DNA from: Roseibium algicola
GTDB taxonomy: Bacteria > Pseudomonadota > Alphaproteobacteria > Rhizobiales > Stappiaceae
Assembly (NCBI RefSeq): GCF_001999245.1
Contig: NZ_CP019630.1
Span: 3,749,001-3,813,000 of the forward strand
Reading direction: 5' to 3'
Length of the DNA: 64,000 bases
A model generated the notes under the pieces. That model was given only the letters and a program-made list of their open reading frames with translations. It was not told the DNA's origin and ran no database searches. Below are positions 1 to 8,380 of this stretch, piece by piece. The position numbers were made by a program, and so were the translations under genes. Position 1 is the first letter of the stretch. Each line of letters begins with the position of its first letter.

Positions 1-267
1 GGACTTTCCCGTTTCCCGCTCCCAGTCGGTGTACTCCGGGTCAAAGGGCAGTTCCATGGATCCGAGCACATGGACGATCCTGTCCGGTTCGCTCGGCGCG
101 GAAATCACATGCTGGAAATAGCGCAGCAATTCGGCCAGAAGCGCCGAAGAGGTGCATCTCACCTCGACCACATGGCCGCCGACCGTGAGGCACACCGGAT
201 CGCAGTTTCGCGTTTCCCGAGCCGGGGAAAGAGCGTCGACAACGTCCTGGACGGTTATGCCGGTCAT
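1..267 (-). CDS. HprK-related kinase (GAK-type), 5' part only, runs off the window
   Basis: An ATG at 267 opens a frame that stays open to base 1, giving the first 89 residues of a protein whose remainder lies outside the window. The start overlaps the TGA of the ATP-grasp gene upstream as ATGA (264-267), so the two are translationally coupled. The visible part begins MTGITVQDVV and has a VCLTVGGHVVEV strand followed by SSALLAELLRYFQHV. This resembles the N-terminal part of HPr-kinase-related proteins. The P-loop that would prove a kinase is beyond the edge. The assignment rests mainly on gene order: HprK-related kinase B proteins sit beside this type of ATP-grasp gene in the predicted GAK system. 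It is a partial gene, not a pseudogene; the truncation is caused by the window. Confidence 0.6.
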   Translation of the reverse strand, partial: MTGITVQDVVDALSPARETRNCDPVCLTVGGHVVEVRCTSSALLAELLRYFQHVISAPSEPDRIVHVLGSMELPFDPEYTDWERETGKS

Positions 268-1154
268 CCGCGCACCTTTTCAATTACATGGTTGGCGTAA
301 AGCTTGGCAGCGTCGATGCCGGCGCCTTCCAGAGCTCCCTTGAAACCACCGAAGGCCGAGACCTCGAACACGACCGGTCCGCTGTCCGTCAGGCCGACAT
401 CCACGGTGGTGAAGTCGAGATCGAACGGTTCCTGCGCGCGGCGCGCCAGTTCGATCAGTTCGGCATCCGGTTCGAACGGCTCGTATTTGCCGCCGTGAAG
501 GATGGTCGTGTTCCAGCTGTTTGTCTGGGCAACGCGGGCATAGGTGCCGAGATAGGACCCGCCGAGGAAAACCATGCCGAGGTCCCTGCCGGAAAGATTG
601 ACCTTCTTTTGCAGGTACATCACCGGATTTTCGGCCTTGAACGCGGCAATCTTGTGCCGGAGGGCTGTTTCGCCCTCGGCGGCATCCATCAGCGTCATGC
701 CGCGGGCTTTTGTCGAAAACAGGGGCTTGAACACCGCACTGCCGAACCGCAGGACGGCGCCCAGGGCTTCGTCTTCGCTTTCGCTCACGCAGGTGGCTGG
801 CATGGGAATGCCTGCATTGGCCAGCGTCACGGTGCAGCTCAGCCGGTTGACCAGGCCGAGAATGGACCTTGTGCTGGAAAAGACCTTGGTGCCGCTGGCC
901 TCGGCAAGGCGCAACATCTCCAGCCGGTCCAGCGTTGCGGGGCTGTAGGTCTGGCTGATCTTCTTGACCACGATGCCGTCGAGGCTGCAAAGATCGATCT
1001 GCCCAGCCATCAGCGCCCTGGTTTCCAGATCCAGAACGACGTCGGCCATGTCGACCACGCAGCGAAAACCTGTTTGTGCTTCCAGGGCGTCCGCCAGAAC
1101 TTCCGTCGACCATTTGCCGGGTATGCCGACAACGCCGATCCTGAGGTCAGTCAA
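264..1154 (-). CDS. ATP-grasp protein, GAK-system type
   Basis: The 296-residue product looks like a RimK-like ATP-grasp ligase. It has an N-terminal pre-grasp fold (LRIGVVGIPGKWS), a substrate-binding middle (STRSILGLVNRLSCTVTLAN), and the ATP-grasp nucleotide part FGSAVFKPLFSTKARGM. It ends with a metal-site strand, GPVVFEVSAFGGFKG. Such enzymes join a carboxylate to an amine with ATP; the substrate here is unknown. The start is TTG, preceded by a good AAGGAGA eight bases upstream. It overlaps the stop of the PhoU/APH gene (1147-1154). The downstream HprK-related kinase overlaps its stop as ATGA. As I recall, the TIGRFAM GAK families describe such an ATP-grasp and kinase pair, but no function is established. 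The fold is confident; the pathway is not. Confidence 0.75.
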   Translation of the reverse strand: MTDLRIGVVGIPGKWSTEVLADALEAQTGFRCVVDMADVVLDLETRALMAGQIDLCSLDGIVVKKISQTYSPATLDRLEMLRLAEASGTKVFSSTRSILGLVNRLSCTVTLANAGIPMPATCVSESEDEALGAVLRFGSAVFKPLFSTKARGMTLMDAAEGETALRHKIAAFKAENPVMYLQKKVNLSGRDLGMVFLGGSYLGTYARVAQTNSWNTTILHGGKYEPFEPDAELIELARRAQEPFDLDFTTVDVGLTDSGPVVFEVSAFGGFKGALEGAGIDAAKLYANHVIEKVRG

Positions 1155-2781
1155 CGAAGATCTCCTTCATTTGCAGGCGGAACCGGGCCTCGGCGCCAGG
1201 CGGGCAGGCAAGGGCCTGTTCGATCAGGTAGCGGGCACGCAGCCACATGCGCCGGGCATGCGACTTGTCCAGAATGAACCGCGTCGACGTGGCAAAGGAC
1301 CGGGCAAGGCCAAGGGCAAGCCGATATTCGAACGTGTCGTCACCCTGTTTGCGGGCGAAGGCTCGTACGGATTTGTAGAATGCGAGAGAGACATCGCTGA
1401 TCCGCCGGCGTGTTTCCCTGTCGAGTACCTGAAGCCGGTAGTTCGAGACCATGAACACGGACACGTCCTGGACGTAGTCCATGTAGCGGGAGCGATGCAG
1501 ATCGACGAAGTGGATCCGGTTCTCGCCGGGGTCATAGATGATGTTGTCGACGTTGAAGTCGCCGTGGATATAGACGGAAAAGGGAGCTGTTACCCTTGCC
1601 TCGCGGTCGGCTGCCTTGATGATCAGGGCGTCGAGAGAGGGAAGGGTTTCTCCCGCGAAATGGATGCCGGTTTCCTTGAATTCCGGGTGAACCCTGCGGA
1701 CGTCACCAAGGCGTTTGCCAAGTTGCTGCATGCTGCCGAGATCCGCCGGTTCTGCGGTCCGCGTCTGCTTCCAGACGTCTTTCAGCGTGCGGGAAAGACT
1801 GGCAAGTGCCTGGTTGCGCAGGGCGTCGCCTTCGTTCAGGACGATGTGCTCGAAGGTCAGGCCAGGCAAATGTTCGATCAGGAGCGCTGCCGACTGGTCG
1901 CGTTTGCGGTAGGACAGGATTTTCGGGGCAAGGCCTGGATAGATGGAATGCCAGCTTTTCACGCCCTGGCGCTCTTCCTTGACCTTGCTCTTGTCGCCAT
2001 CCTTGAAGACCGCCGTAACCGTTTCGGTCTTCTTGTCCTTGATGGCGGAGATGGAACTTCCCGACCTGGTTTCGGCAATCGTTTCAATGGTGACATCGTC
2101 GCTGGCCGTGTCCAGGTCCGACATCAGGCCTTGCAGGGCGAAATAGCGTTCGAAATTGACTGCCTGTCCGATGTTGGCGGAAATCAGCGCTTCGCTTATG
2201 GCCCGCAGGGATTCGCCCATGCGCTGGAATTCGCTGGCGACCAGCAGGCTGTTGGCGATGTCGGCCGGCAGCCGGTCCGGGTTGCGCATGTCGCGTGTGT
2301 AGGCCTTGAAGAGCTTGCGGTAGTCAGCCTCGATCTTGTTCTGGAGCTGGCCGATCTCTATGGCCTTTTCACTGTCCCTGCTGAGAAGGGCGTCCTCGAT
2401 GCGGGCAACGCCTTGCCGGACACGACTGACGATCGCGGGATAACGTTCAGGTTCGAGCGTTACAAAGGTTTCGATGCGCTCTGCATGGCGCAAGGATTGG
2501 CGCACCAGGTTGGCGATGCGCTGAAGATCGGTGGCGACAAACTCAAGGCTGCGCAGGGTAAGATGTTTGCGATCGTTCTTTCTGGCTCCGGCCATCTGCT
2601 GGACACAGGCCGCAAGAATCCGGCTCTTCAGGTTATGGGCGTATCCGGCACGGTCCATGATCCGGCGTGCCGTCGCTGCCGTCGGTTCCTTGAAGAAGGC
2701 TTCAAGCTGTATGAGCTGACCATCGATTTCCGCGCACAGAAAACGGAGATTTTCCCGAATGGTCTTTGGGGCATTAATCAT
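1147..2781 (-). CDS. PhoU-like / aminoglycoside-phosphotransferase-like fusion protein
   Basis: The 544-residue protein has two parts. Residues 1 to about 220 are helical and resemble a PhoU-type bundle (repeated heptad-like helices, with FQRMGESLRAISEALI near 186-201). Residues 250-530 are a kinase-like phosphotransferase domain with the catalytic motif HGDFNVDN at 406-413 and the metal motif VDLHR at 426-430. The APH fold phosphorylates hydroxyl groups of small molecules or proteins; the substrate is not evident. I chose the ATG at 2781 because it overlaps the Nudix stop by eight bases (ATGATTAA); the longer frame to 2823 would run 50 bases into that gene. The downstream ATP-grasp gene overlaps its end. 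This is probably an accessory kinase of the neighbouring GAK-like system. Confidence 0.75.
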   Translation of the reverse strand: MINAPKTIRENLRFLCAEIDGQLIQLEAFFKEPTAATARRIMDRAGYAHNLKSRILAACVQQMAGARKNDRKHLTLRSLEFVATDLQRIANLVRQSLRHAERIETFVTLEPERYPAIVSRVRQGVARIEDALLSRDSEKAIEIGQLQNKIEADYRKLFKAYTRDMRNPDRLPADIANSLLVASEFQRMGESLRAISEALISANIGQAVNFERYFALQGLMSDLDTASDDVTIETIAETRSGSSISAIKDKKTETVTAVFKDGDKSKVKEERQGVKSWHSIYPGLAPKILSYRKRDQSAALLIEHLPGLTFEHIVLNEGDALRNQALASLSRTLKDVWKQTRTAEPADLGSMQQLGKRLGDVRRVHPEFKETGIHFAGETLPSLDALIIKAADREARVTAPFSVYIHGDFNVDNIIYDPGENRIHFVDLHRSRYMDYVQDVSVFMVSNYRLQVLDRETRRRISDVSLAFYKSVRAFARKQGDDTFEYRLALGLARSFATSTRFILDKSHARRMWLRARYLIEQALACPPGAEARFRLQMKEIFVD

Positions 2782-3232
2782 TATGGGGTCCGAGATAGAC
2801 TTCGGGCTCCCGCGTACAGCCAAGTGAAAACAGTTTTATGACATAAAGCGGACGTAGCTGTTGAGCTTCGTCGAAACCTATCCAGCGTGTCCCGACCTGA
2901 TGCGGGTCCGGGCGTGGTCCCAATACCGGTTGGTAGTCTTCGGCAACGCTGCAGGCGAAAATGAAATCGAGCTGGTGCTGATATTCTCTTGCGGCCTGTT
3001 TGCGCCGATGAACTTCCGCCACATGCATCAGGTGCGACACGGTGATTGCGGCACCGATTTCTTCCACGCATTCGCGCTTCAGGCAGGCTTCAAGCGTTTC
3101 GCCCGGGTCCTGCTTGCCGCCGGGCAGAGTGAAGTACCGGCCTTTGACGGGGTGTCGCTTGTCTTGCACCAGCAGCCGGTCACCCCGGCGGATAAAGGCT
3201 CTTGGTGTTGAGCGGATGACGGGCCGAAACAC
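2774..3232 (-). CDS. Nudix hydrolase
   Basis: This 152-residue protein carries a complete Nudix box. The glycine is at residue 39, glutamate at 45, and the R53-E54...E57-E58...G60 signature follows (GETLEACLKRECVEEIG). That matches the family consensus GX5EX7REUXEEXGU and implies Mg-dependent hydrolysis of a nucleoside diphosphate linked to another group. The strand LPGGK precedes the box as usual. The substrate cannot be read from sequence. It is the first gene of the minus-strand operon running into the PhoU/APH, ATP-grasp and kinase genes, with an eight-base overlap to the next gene. This suggests it works in the same process, for example removing a nucleotide by-product, which is inference. 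Confidence 0.85.
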   Translation of the reverse strand: MFRPVIRSTPRAFIRRGDRLLVQDKRHPVKGRYFTLPGGKQDPGETLEACLKRECVEEIGAAITVSHLMHVAEVHRRKQAAREYQHQLDFIFACSVAEDYQPVLGPRPDPHQVGTRWIGFDEAQQLRPLYVIKLFSLGCTREPEVYLGPHND

Positions 3233-3438
3233 GGCACCTTTTAGGGGCGCGTCACTTGCGATGGATCTCGCTCCCTGTTCAGGCCTGCCGGTTCGGGACC
3301 TGCCAGACCGGCTGGCGCAGCTTCTGTCAGGGGCCCGCTTCGGCTTTCAGCAGGGCCGTGATGGGGCGAGTATAGGTGAGTCGCTCACCGCGAGCGAACC
3401 GATCTTCGACTGTTCACGGTTTCGAGTGGTTCCAGCCT

Positions 3439-3472
3439 GCTCAGATATCCGGCCCGCTCAGATATCCGGCCC
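3439..3472. repeat. 17-bp perfect tandem duplication at the RpiR stop codon
   Basis: The unit GCTCAGATATCCGGCCC occurs twice back to back (3439-3455 and 3456-3472). One copy holds the last codons and TGA of the RpiR-family gene and the second lies immediately downstream. On the coding strand the end GPDI-stop is therefore followed by the same 17 bases again. It looks like a recent slippage or recombination duplication with no effect on the reading frame. Confidence 0.9.
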
Positions 3473-4327
3473 CATGGCGCGGCCTTCTGTCGAGGGGTCG
3501 ATGTCGTTGCGCAATTTCTCCAATGCGCGCATGCGCTCCTGGGCACGCTTCTGGTTCTCACGGGTGACGCCGGTGATGAGCACTTCGGCAATCGCCATGA
3601 GTGCCAGCGAGGAGTCCCATGGGGAAGGGACCGCAACGCGGGCAGGCAGAACGAAGGTGGCGATGCGGCCGACCGGTGACATCCAGCTATCGGTGACAAG
3701 GGCCACTGTGGCACCCTGACGGGCGGCGGCTTCGGCAAACTGGATGATTTCAGCCTGATAGCGCCGGATATCGAAAACGACGACAACGTCCTTCGGACCG
3801 ATGCCGATGAGCTGGTCCAGCCAGTTGCCCTGCTGGCCGGCGACGTGATTGACGTTGGCCCGCACGATCCGCAGATGTGCCGCCATATAGCGGGCAAGGC
3901 CATCGGTAAAGCGGCCCCCGATCAGGTGCACATGCTTGCGTTCGTCCGACAGCAGCTTGACGAGGCCGGTCAGTTCACCTTTCGGCAGATGGGCAAAGGT
4001 CTCGCGCACATTTTCCAGAAGCTGGCTGACATGGGGGTCGCCGACCGGGTCGTCTTCCATGTTGGCACTGCGGGCGAGTGGCGAATTCAGCTGGCTTTCC
4101 AGTTCGCCGCGCAGCTTGCGCTGAAACTCGGCGAAGCCGGGAAAGCCCAGGCGGCCGACGAAGCGCAAGATGGTGGGTGAACTGACCCCCGCGGCCTCTG
4201 CAAACTGGGCGACGGTGCCCAGTCCCTGCATCGGGTAATTGGCCAACAACGCATGCGCCGCCTTCTTTTCCGTGGCGGTAAATTCGTCCAGACGGTCGCG
4301 AATATCTTCCAGAAGAGGACGTTCCAT
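3458..4327 (-). CDS. RpiR/MurR-family transcriptional regulator
   Basis: The 289-residue product has an N-terminal helix-turn-helix of the RpiR type (TVAQFAEAAGVSSPTILRFV near 38-57) and a C-terminal SIS sugar-isomerase-like domain (about 120-260, KHVHLIGGRFTDGLARYMA). SIS domains in this family bind phosphorylated sugars or other small effectors. It is transcribed divergently from the amidohydrolase, TRAP and glutamine-synthetase-like operon, with a 148-bp intergenic region holding a perfect inverted repeat. It is the obvious candidate regulator of that operon, probably as a repressor relieved by the imported substrate. A 17-bp duplication covers its stop codon. Confidence 0.88.
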   Translation of the reverse strand: MERPLLEDIRDRLDEFTATEKKAAHALLANYPMQGLGTVAQFAEAAGVSSPTILRFVGRLGFPGFAEFQRKLRGELESQLNSPLARSANMEDDPVGDPHVSQLLENVRETFAHLPKGELTGLVKLLSDERKHVHLIGGRFTDGLARYMAAHLRIVRANVNHVAGQQGNWLDQLIGIGPKDVVVVFDIRRYQAEIIQFAEAAARQGATVALVTDSWMSPVGRIATFVLPARVAVPSPWDSSLALMAIAEVLITGVTRENQKRAQERMRALEKLRNDIDPSTEGRAMGPDI

Positions 4328-4388
4328 GGGCGTCGGCCTTTATGACGGTCCGCGGCACTGAATTTCATTTGACAGCCGCTGCAATCTG

Positions 4389-4443
4389 CGTATCAAATAT
4401 TACAGAAGTTAGTTAAGTCGGCAATCCTGTAATAAACATTACA
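4389..4443. promoter_or_regulatory. Candidate RpiR operator pair
   Basis: TGTAATAAACATTACA at 4428-4443 is a perfect 6-bp inverted repeat with a 4-bp spacer. A second site, CGTATCAAATATTACA at 4389-4404, matches it at 12 of 16 positions with one intact half. The two lie 39 bp apart between the divergent RpiR gene and the operon starting at 4476, in otherwise AT-rich sequence. The position and symmetry fit a dimer or tetramer of the RpiR protein covering the promoter. The link to RpiR is inferred. Confidence 0.6.
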
Positions 4444-4475
4444 AAATGCAGGGCCGATCTCTCAGGGAGTAGGGA

Positions 4476-5273
4476 ATGGGTTCGAATCCCCAGACCGGAG
4501 GAATGACTCGGGCTGTCGCCGTTGAAAATGCGGAGGGAGCGGGGCCTTTCGTTTTTGTCTGCGATCACGCTTCCAACTTCTTTCCGCCCCCCTACGATAC
4601 ATCGCTCGGGATTACCGATGCGGACAAGATTGCGCATATCGCGTGGGACCCGGGAGCGCTCGGCGTTGCCAGGGGGCTGGCCAAGAGCCTTGATGCGCCG
4701 CTGGTGCACACCACTGTCTCGCGCCTGATCATCGACTGCAATCGCGAGGAAAACCGGCCTGACCTGATCCCGTGCCTTAGCGAAACCACCAAGATTGCGG
4801 GCAACCAGGACCTGTCGGCCGATGAGAAGACCTTCCGTCTGGACCTTGCGCACCGGCCATTTCACGACGCCATCGACAAGGTGATCAGCCAGCGGCTCGA
4901 CCGCGGGCTGCCGACGGCGGTGGTCTCCATCCATTCGTTCACACCGGTTTACAAGGGACAGTCCCGTCCCTGGGAAATCGGCCTCATCTACGACAGGGAC
5001 CGGCGTCTTGCGGATCCGGTCCTGGAGGGCTTGAAGGCCAAGGGTGGCCTGACCGTTGGAGACAACGAGCCGTACGCTCCGTCCGATGGTGTCTATTATA
5101 CAATCCGTCGGCACGGCGAGGATCGCGAGCTGCCTTGCCTGATGATTGAAATCCGCAACGACGAAGTGAAGACCTCGGCAGAAGAAGCGCAGTGGAGCGA
5201 TCTTCTGGCGCCCCTGCTGGAGCACGCCGCGCAAGCCGTTGGCGGGCAGACGCAGGGAGAAGCCCATGCTTAA
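4476..5273 (+). CDS. N-formylglutamate amidohydrolase-family protein
   Basis: The 265-residue protein belongs to the HutG/FGase family of metal amidohydrolases. Visible family features are the VCDHASNFFP loop (about 27-36), SRLIIDCNREENRPD and SIHSFTP, which in the family contribute metal and substrate ligands. It is not the histidine-pathway HutG, because a separate hutG sits in the hut operon of this window. It is the first gene of an operon with a TRAP transporter, a glutamine-synthetase-like ligase, an aldehyde dehydrogenase and an iron alcohol dehydrogenase. A job hydrolysing a gamma-glutamyl or N-acyl amide is therefore plausible. The start at 4476 has AGGGAG five to six bases upstream. 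An ATG at 4503 is possible, but its GGAG is only two bases away. Confidence 0.8.
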   Translation: MGSNPQTGGMTRAVAVENAEGAGPFVFVCDHASNFFPPPYDTSLGITDADKIAHIAWDPGALGVARGLAKSLDAPLVHTTVSRLIIDCNREENRPDLIPCLSETTKIAGNQDLSADEKTFRLDLAHRPFHDAIDKVISQRLDRGLPTAVVSIHSFTPVYKGQSRPWEIGLIYDRDRRLADPVLEGLKAKGGLTVGDNEPYAPSDGVYYTIRRHGEDRELPCLMIEIRNDEVKTSAEEAQWSDLLAPLLEHAAQAVGGQTQGEAHA

Positions 5274-5862
5274 GGCGGCCCGCGTCTATATCTGCATTGT
5301 CGACGGCTTCAATCGGGGCCTCGGCAAGATAATCATGTGGGGGGTCTTCGTCATGGCGGCGATCCTTCTGTGGTCGTCGATCTCCAAGACCTTCTTCAAT
5401 CCATCGCTCTGGACACTGGAAGTCGCCCAGTTCGCGATGGTTGCCTATTACATTCTGGGCGGGCCCTATTCCATACAGCTCGGCTCCAATGTGCGCATGG
5501 ATCTGTTCTATGCCGAGTGGAGCGCCAAGAAGAAGGCCTGGTTCGATGCCTTCACGGTGCTGCTGCTGATGTTCTATCTCGGTGTGCTGCTCTATGGCGC
5601 GCTGAATTCCACGGCGTACTCGCTTGGCTATTTCGGCAAGGACTCGCTCAGCTTCTGGTGGGACCTGTTCGTTTCCTTCGTCACCGGTGGTCCTGACGCG
5701 GCGGCTGAAAAGCTCGGCTATATCGAGCGTAGCCCGACGGCCTGGCGGCCCTATCTCTGGCCGGTCAAACTCATAATGATCATTGGATTTGTTTTGATGC
5801 TGCTGCAGGCTGTCTCGGAATTCATCAAGGATATCGCCCTGATCAAGGGAGAGACGCTCTGA
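5266..5862 (+). CDS. TRAP transporter small membrane subunit (DctQ family)
   Basis: The 198-residue protein has four predicted hydrophobic helices (IIMWGVFVMAAILLWSSI, FAMVAYYILGG, FTVLLLMFYLGVLLYG and LIMIIGFVLMLLQAV) and the central LGSNVRMDLFY segment typical of DctQ. The small subunit partners the 12-helix M subunit for Na+-driven uptake of a substrate delivered by the P protein. The insertion of about 30 residues before the last helix is longer than in minimal DctQ proteins. I chose the ATG at 5266, inside the end of the previous gene (ATGCTTAA overlap) and preceded by CAGGGAGAAGCCC, over the longer frame from 5239. It overlaps the M subunit start as TGATG. Confidence 0.88.
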   Translation: MLKAARVYICIVDGFNRGLGKIIMWGVFVMAAILLWSSISKTFFNPSLWTLEVAQFAMVAYYILGGPYSIQLGSNVRMDLFYAEWSAKKKAWFDAFTVLLLMFYLGVLLYGALNSTAYSLGYFGKDSLSFWWDLFVSFVTGGPDAAAEKLGYIERSPTAWRPYLWPVKLIMIIGFVLMLLQAVSEFIKDIALIKGETL

Positions 5863-7202
5863 TGTCATACGAGATGATCGCTCTCCTGATGTTCTCGTCG
5901 ATGATGCTGATGCTCCTGACGGGGCAGCGCGTTTTCGGCGCCATCGGTGGCATTGCCGCAATCGCCGCTCTGGCCCTTTGGGGCACTGGCGGTGGCGACA
6001 TTCCTTTCTCCGCGGCCATGAAGCTGATGAAGTGGTATCCGCTGCTGACGCTGCCGATGTTCATCTTCATGGGCTATGTGCTGTCGGAAACCAAGATCGC
6101 CGACGACCTCTACAAGATGTTCCACGTGTGGATGGGTCCGCTCAACGGTGGCCTGGCTATTGGCACGATCCTGCTGATGGTCCTGATTTCCGCCATGAAC
6201 GGTCTGTCGGTTGCCGGCATGGCCATCGGTGCGACCATCGCGTTGCCGGAACTCCTGAAACGAAAATACGACAAACGGATGGTCACGGGGGTAATTCAGG
6301 CCGGGTCGTCGCTTGGCATTCTGGTGCCACCGTCCGTGGTGCTGGTGCTTTATGCGATGATCGCGCGCGCTCCTGTCGGCCAGCTCTGGTTGGCGGGGGT
6401 CGTTCCTGGTCTGATGATGGCAGCCATGTTCGTCGTCTACATCGCGATCCGCTGCAAGATCCAACCTGAACTCGGCCCTGCGCTGACGAAAGAAGAGCGC
6501 GACGCCTCCAAGGACGAGAAATATCATCTGCTTCTGGCAGGCATCCTGCCGATCATCATCTTTGCGGTGATGATGGTACCGTTCGTCAAGGGCTACACCA
6601 GCCTGGTGGAAAGCTCGGCCATTGGTGCTCTGGCCGCCCTGGTGGCTGCCATCATCCGTCGCCGGATGACCTGGGATATCCTGAAACTTTGCCTGAAGAA
6701 CACGCTCGGCATTTCGTGCATGTTCATGTGGATCATCCTTGCCGCCCTCGGGTTCGGCGCGGTGTTCGACGGTCTGGGCGCGGTCAAGGCCATCGAGAGC
6801 CTCTTCACCGAACAGCTCGGCCTGTCGCCGTGGATGATCCTGATCCTGATGCAGCTGTCCTTCCTGGTGATGGGCACCTTCCTGGACGATACGGCGATGC
6901 TGGTCATCGTGGCTCCGCTTTACGTGCCTCTGGTCGCAAGCCTTGATCTGGGCATGCCGGCGGGCGAAGTTCTGATCTGGTACGGGGTGCTCTACACGAT
7001 CACCACGCAGATCGCCTACATGACACCGCCCTTTGGCTACAATCTATTCTTGATGCGGGCGATGGCGCCCAAGGAAATCAGCATGCGCGACATCTACGGT
7101 TCGATTACGCCGTTTGTCGCGGTGATGGTCCTGGCGCTCGTCCTCGTCATGGTTTTCCCGCAAATTGCCCTGTGGTTGCCGGATCTGGTTTACGGCAGGT
7201 AG
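5862..7202 (+). CDS. TRAP transporter large membrane subunit (DctM family)
   Basis: The 446-residue protein has about a dozen hydrophobic helices and the DctM signature regions, such as LPMFIFMGYVLSETKIADDLY early on and TPPFGYNLFLMRAM near the C-terminus. The latter is part of the conserved ion/substrate path in this family. It forms the translocation channel with the preceding small subunit. The start codon overlaps the stop of the DctQ gene by one base. The P-subunit gene follows after 118 bp, as usual for Q-M-P operons. Confidence 0.92.
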   Translation: MSYEMIALLMFSSMMLMLLTGQRVFGAIGGIAAIAALALWGTGGGDIPFSAAMKLMKWYPLLTLPMFIFMGYVLSETKIADDLYKMFHVWMGPLNGGLAIGTILLMVLISAMNGLSVAGMAIGATIALPELLKRKYDKRMVTGVIQAGSSLGILVPPSVVLVLYAMIARAPVGQLWLAGVVPGLMMAAMFVVYIAIRCKIQPELGPALTKEERDASKDEKYHLLLAGILPIIIFAVMMVPFVKGYTSLVESSAIGALAALVAAIIRRRMTWDILKLCLKNTLGISCMFMWIILAALGFGAVFDGLGAVKAIESLFTEQLGLSPWMILILMQLSFLVMGTFLDDTAMLVIVAPLYVPLVASLDLGMPAGEVLIWYGVLYTITTQIAYMTPPFGYNLFLMRAMAPKEISMRDIYGSITPFVAVMVLALVLVMVFPQIALWLPDLVYGR

Positions 7203-7320
7203 CGAGGAACGGGACAAGAAGACAACGTCCGGAGGAAAAACGGAGTTGGACCGCGGACTTACGAGAGCCGGAAAACGGCCGCACCGCTTTAGCTGAATGT
7301 GAAACTTAGGGGAACTTGAG

Positions 7321-8370
7321 ATGACCAACAGACGTGAGTTTCTGAAAAAAGCCGGTATCGGCACTGCCGCCGCCGCCGGAGCGACCACCCTTGCGGCTCC
7401 GGCCGTGCATGGCCAGTCGCAGATCAAATGGCGCCTCCAGACCTATGCCGGTCCGGCGCTCGCCGAGCACGTGATCAAGCCGCATATCGATGCCTTCAAC
7501 AAGGCCGCCAACGGCGAGATGGTGATCGAGCTCTACACCGCCGACCAGCTGGTGCCGACGGGCGAACTGTTCCGCGCCATGCAGCAGGGCACGATCGATG
7601 CCGTTCAGTCGGACGACGACAGCATGGCGTCCCCGACCGAAGTCACCGTCTTCGGCGGCTACTTCCCGTTCGCTTCCCGTTATTCCCTCGACGTGCCGGT
7701 GCTGTTCAACCAGTACGGCCTGAAGGAAATCTGGGAAGAGGAATATGCCAAGGTTGGCGTGAAGCACATTTCCGCAGGTTCCTGGGATCCGTGCCACTTT
7801 GCCACCAAGGACCCGATCCGTTCTCTGAAGGATCTTGAAGGCAAGCGCGTCTTCACCTTCCCGACAGCCGGCCGTTTCATGAGCCAGTTCGGCGTCGTGC
7901 CGGTCACCCTGCCGTGGGAAGACATCGAGGTTGCCGTTCAGACCGGCGAACTCGACGGCATTGCCTGGTCGGGCATCACCGAGGATTACACTGTCGGCTG
8001 GGCGGATGTGACCAACTACTTCCTGACCAACAACATCTCGGGTGCGTGGGCTGGTTCGTTCTTCGCCAACCAGGAGCGCTGGAACGAGCTTCCCGATCAC
8101 CTGAAGACCATGCTGCAGCTTGCCATGGATGCGTCGCACTACTATCGCCAGTGGTGGTACTGGGGCGGTGAAGCCAACCTGCGCGTCAACGGCACCAAGA
8201 TGGAGCTGACCTCCATTCCGGACGCCGAATGGGCAACGGTTGAAGAAGCCGCGATGGCCTTCTGGGACGAGATCGCAGCTGAATCCCCGACCAAGGCAAA
8301 GGTCGTGGAGATCTTCAAGAAGTACAATCAGGACATGAAGAAGGCCGGCCGGCCTTACCGCTATTCCTGA
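7321..8370 (+). CDS. TRAP transporter substrate-binding protein, TakP-like, Tat-exported
   Basis: The 349-residue protein begins with a twin-arginine signal (NRREFLKKAG followed by an Ala-rich stretch and AVHGQ), so it is exported folded. The mature part starts IKWRLQTYAGP, the typical opening strand of the TakP-like DctP branch, whose members bind 2-oxoacids and other carboxylates. LEGKRVFTFPTAGRFMSQFG is the region that normally carries the carboxylate-binding arginine; in this protein R45/R177-type positions are present, but I cannot assign the exact ligand residue. AGGGGAACTTGAG precedes the ATG. A strong hairpin follows the gene, which may raise the amount of binding protein relative to the downstream enzymes. 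The ligand is unknown; context suggests an amino compound or its carboxylate. Confidence 0.9.
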   Translation: MTNRREFLKKAGIGTAAAAGATTLAAPAVHGQSQIKWRLQTYAGPALAEHVIKPHIDAFNKAANGEMVIELYTADQLVPTGELFRAMQQGTIDAVQSDDDSMASPTEVTVFGGYFPFASRYSLDVPVLFNQYGLKEIWEEEYAKVGVKHISAGSWDPCHFATKDPIRSLKDLEGKRVFTFPTAGRFMSQFGVVPVTLPWEDIEVAVQTGELDGIAWSGITEDYTVGWADVTNYFLTNNISGAWAGSFFANQERWNELPDHLKTMLQLAMDASHYYRQWWYWGGEANLRVNGTKMELTSIPDAEWATVEEAAMAFWDEIAAESPTKAKVVEIFKKYNQDMKKAGRPYRYS

Positions 8371-8380
8371 TAGAAACCCG

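Noticed and set aside
964..2841. A 625-codon open frame on the plus strand opposite the PhoU/APH gene.
   Set aside because: It is a shadow of the minus-strand genes produced by high GC content. It has no domain and no ribosome site, and it spans two real genes.
4476..5273. The first operon gene as a second hutG.
   Set aside because: It shares the fold, but the complete hut operon has its own hutG. This copy is embedded in a ligase/dehydrogenase operon under RpiR control, so a different substrate is more likely.
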